A stretch of DNA of 40,869 nucleotides from Clostridiales bacterium. GTDB lineage: Bacteria; Bacillota; Clostridia; Christensenellales; Aristaeellaceae. The translations under genes and the position numbers were made by a program. Under the pieces are notes generated by a model, which saw nothing but the letters and a program-made list of their open reading frames with translations, was not told the DNA's origin and did no database searches. This document shows, piece after piece, positions 39,863-40,869 of the stretch. The stretch is taken from the NCBI GenBank assembly GCA_024684375.1, contig JAIKWZ010000002.1:1-40869 (forward strand), given 5' to 3'. Within the stretch, counting starts at the first letter, position 1. The number at the start of each line of letters is the position of its first letter.

Positions 39863-40677
39863 TTTATGTTCTCCTTTTTAATAATTTCCGCTGCGCGGTC
39901 AAATATGTCCCAAGCGGGATCGTATCCGTGCCTTCGGCACGCAAGATAGTATTTTATCACATCGGCAAGGGATTTGGCAAGCGGTAAAGTGTTTTCGCAC
40001 GGCATTTCTTCTCCGGGACCACACATATTTTCCGCAAGCTTCTCAAGGCTCTCCATGTCGTGCCTGAACGGTTCCGCGGGGGGATTTACCAGGCAGGCGC
40101 AGCGGTGGTCATAGTGTTTCAGCCTGTCCAGGTTTTCACAGGCCAAATGTATGACCTGTCCCTCCGGATCCATAAAAAACACTTCAGCCTCGTCCCCGTA
40201 TGCATCCAGCAGAGCGAGCTTGACCTCCCCCGCGATCTCACGGCTGTCTATTTCCGAAACGAGCACGCTGGAAAGCGCAGGCAGCGCTGCGCCGCGGATA
40301 TCCTGTGCGCTCGAGCTGCAAATGCGCCCGGCAGAGCGTACCTCAAGGGGTGCAAAACTTCCCCCTCCCAGCACCTTGACCGCAGGATGCCTCCTGGCGT
40401 AGGCTCTCGCGGCCTCATCCCAGACGCTCATCACGCAAAAAAGGCCCAATACATGTTTTTCCAGCTCACCGAGCACCAGCTTTATGTGGGTGTCGAAATC
40501 CTCAGCTTCGTCGTAGAGCCTGTCAAGACTTCGGAAAGCCTTTCCTTTTTCCTGCAGCCAGGCAGCAAGAGGGCACCTGGCAGTATGCAGGATGATGTTT
40601 TCGCAGTTTTCAAGCGCCTGTGCCGCACCGGCAGTCAGCTCCGAGCTTCTGAAGCCGCTTATGAGTATGTCCGGCAT
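39859..40677 (-). CDS. Degenerate YabN-like protein (tetrapyrrole-methylase domain plus shrunken MazG domain)
   Basis: YabN of Bacillus has an N-terminal tetrapyrrole methylase-like domain and a C-terminal MazG nucleotide pyrophosphohydrolase domain, and lies before yabO. This 272-residue protein keeps the outline of the first domain (ILISGFRSSELTAGAAQAL, then GELEKHVLGLFCVMSVW). It lacks the GxGPGD-like and PGHP-like glycine motifs that bind SAM. The last 60 residues match only the edges of MazG: ENMCGPGEEMPCENTLPLAKS corresponds to the RGPxGCPWDxxQTHxSL start, but the EExxE catalytic helices are missing. It is probably not an active NTPase. The ATG at 40675-40677 follows GGAGGG; a start at 40737 would lie inside the tRNA gene. 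It heads the six-gene operon. Confidence 0.7.
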   Translation of the reverse strand: MPDILISGFRSSELTAGAAQALENCENIILHTARCPLAAWLQEKGKAFRSLDRLYDEAEDFDTHIKLVLGELEKHVLGLFCVMSVWDEAARAYARRHPAVKVLGGGSFAPLEVRSAGRICSSSAQDIRGAALPALSSVLVSEIDSREIAGEVKLALLDAYGDEAEVFFMDPEGQVIHLACENLDRLKHYDHRCACLVNPPAEPFRHDMESLEKLAENMCGPGEEMPCENTLPLAKSLADVIKYYLACRRHGYDPAWDIFDRAAEIIKKENIK

Positions 40678-40700
40678 ATGCCCTCCGTGATCCAGAGTAT

Positions 40701-40725
40701 AAAAAAAGCCGGAAAGCTTCCGGCT
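40701..40725 (-). terminator. Intrinsic terminator of the tRNA genes
   Basis: AGCCGGAA (40707-40714) and TTCCGGCT (40718-40725) form a perfect eight-pair stem with a three-base loop. On the minus strand it runs into seven Ts. It starts four bases after the tRNA-Cys 3' end. No separate promoter is visible in the 23 bases between it and the YabN-like ATG. Confidence 0.9.
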
Positions 40726-40728
40726 CAA

Positions 40729-40800
40729 AGGTGCCACCCGGATTCGGACCGGGGAATAAAGGTTTTGCAGACCTTTGCCTTACCACTTGGCTATGGCACC
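40729..40800 (-). tRNA. tRNA-Cys (anticodon GCA)
   Basis: A complete 72-base cloverleaf. The acceptor stem is GGTGCCA with TGGCACC. The D arm contains AGCCAAGTGGTAAGGC. The anticodon stem AAGGT/ACCTT encloses CTGCAAA with anticodon GCA. The T arm contains GGTCCGAATCC; the usual TTC of the T loop reads TCC, a small deviation. The discriminator base is U, as expected for tRNA-Cys. CCA is not encoded. Confidence 0.95.
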
Positions 40801-40809
40801 AATAAAAAC

Positions 40810-40869
40810 AGCGGTAGACGAGACTCGGACTCGCGACCTCCACCTTGGCAAGGTGGCGCTCTACCAACT
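40810..40869 (-). tRNA. tRNA-Gly (anticodon GCC), 5' end outside window
   Basis: The minus strand reads GTTGGTAGAGC (D arm), then the anticodon stem CCACC/GGTGG around TTGCCAA (anticodon GCC). The T arm and an acceptor 3' strand CTACCGC with U discriminator follow. About 13 bases of the 5' end lie beyond the window. It is separated by nine bases from tRNA-Cys and shares its terminator. CCA is not encoded. Confidence 0.93.

Overview
The window is a gene-dense, moderately GC-rich chromosomal segment of a Gram-positive bacterium, most likely a member of the Bacillota (class Clostridia or a close relative). Evidence for this placement includes the ctsR-mcsA-mcsB-clpC operon, the rpsO-pnp-M16 peptidase order, a YlbF/YmcA-type protein between miaB and mutS, a MurE with the DNPR motif of meso-diaminopimelate ligases, a split ThrE exporter, fused IspDF, LuxS/MtnN, and tRNA genes without an encoded CCA. 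The proline/threonine-rich L,D-transpeptidase resembles proteins common in uncultured gut and rumen Clostridia. The species cannot be named from the sequence. I see no phage, insertion sequence or CRISPR array.

Region 1 (1-12.8 kb, minus strand) is one long, tightly packed operon starting at a clear sigma-A promoter near 12.78-12.81 kb. Its order is an RlmL-type RNA methyltransferase, a divergent GH127-like protein, a three-repeat L,D-transpeptidase, a DUF512 PDZ/radical-SAM-like protein, a TIGR03960 radical SAM protein with its TIGR03936 partner, a short RNase E/G, miaB, a YlbF-family protein with a cysteine tail, and mutS, which is cut by the window edge. The theme is RNA modification and decay, Fe-S/radical SAM chemistry and DNA repair. 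Region 2 (12.9-17.5 kb, plus strand) is rpsO, pnp, an M16 peptidase and a GNAT acetyltransferase. Structured leaders precede rpsO and pnp.

Region 3 (17.5-20.3 kb, plus strand) is a separately promoted two-gene module. It encodes a two-pass membrane protein with a possible GrpE-like tail and an Hsp70-like ATPase that lacks a normal substrate-binding domain but has a glycine-rich hydrophobic segment. This is the best candidate for a poorly described system. Region 4 (20.3-31.0 kb, minus strand) is a reduced division and cell-wall cluster: mraZ, an ftsL-like gene, murE, mraY, murD, divIB, ftsA and ftsZ, followed by an SGNH hydrolase and the two halves of a ThrE exporter. rsmH, ftsI/spoVD, murF, ftsW, murG, murC and murB are missing from their usual places. 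The promoter region upstream of mraZ carries MraZ-like repeats and an unusual cluster of DnaA-box matches.

Region 5 (31.2-36.9 kb, minus strand) is the CtsR heat-shock operon with a textbook CtsR box. Its McsB has lost most arginine-kinase motifs, and L-serine dehydratase is its last gene. Region 6 (37.0-40.7 kb, minus strand) is a six-gene operon with overlapping or abutting genes: a degenerate YabN-like protein, HU, RqcP, IspDF, LuxS and MtnN. It lies just downstream of a tRNA-Gly/tRNA-Cys pair and its terminator. No gap between genes exceeds 300 bases. The longest (12759-13035 and 30938-31224) are regulatory.
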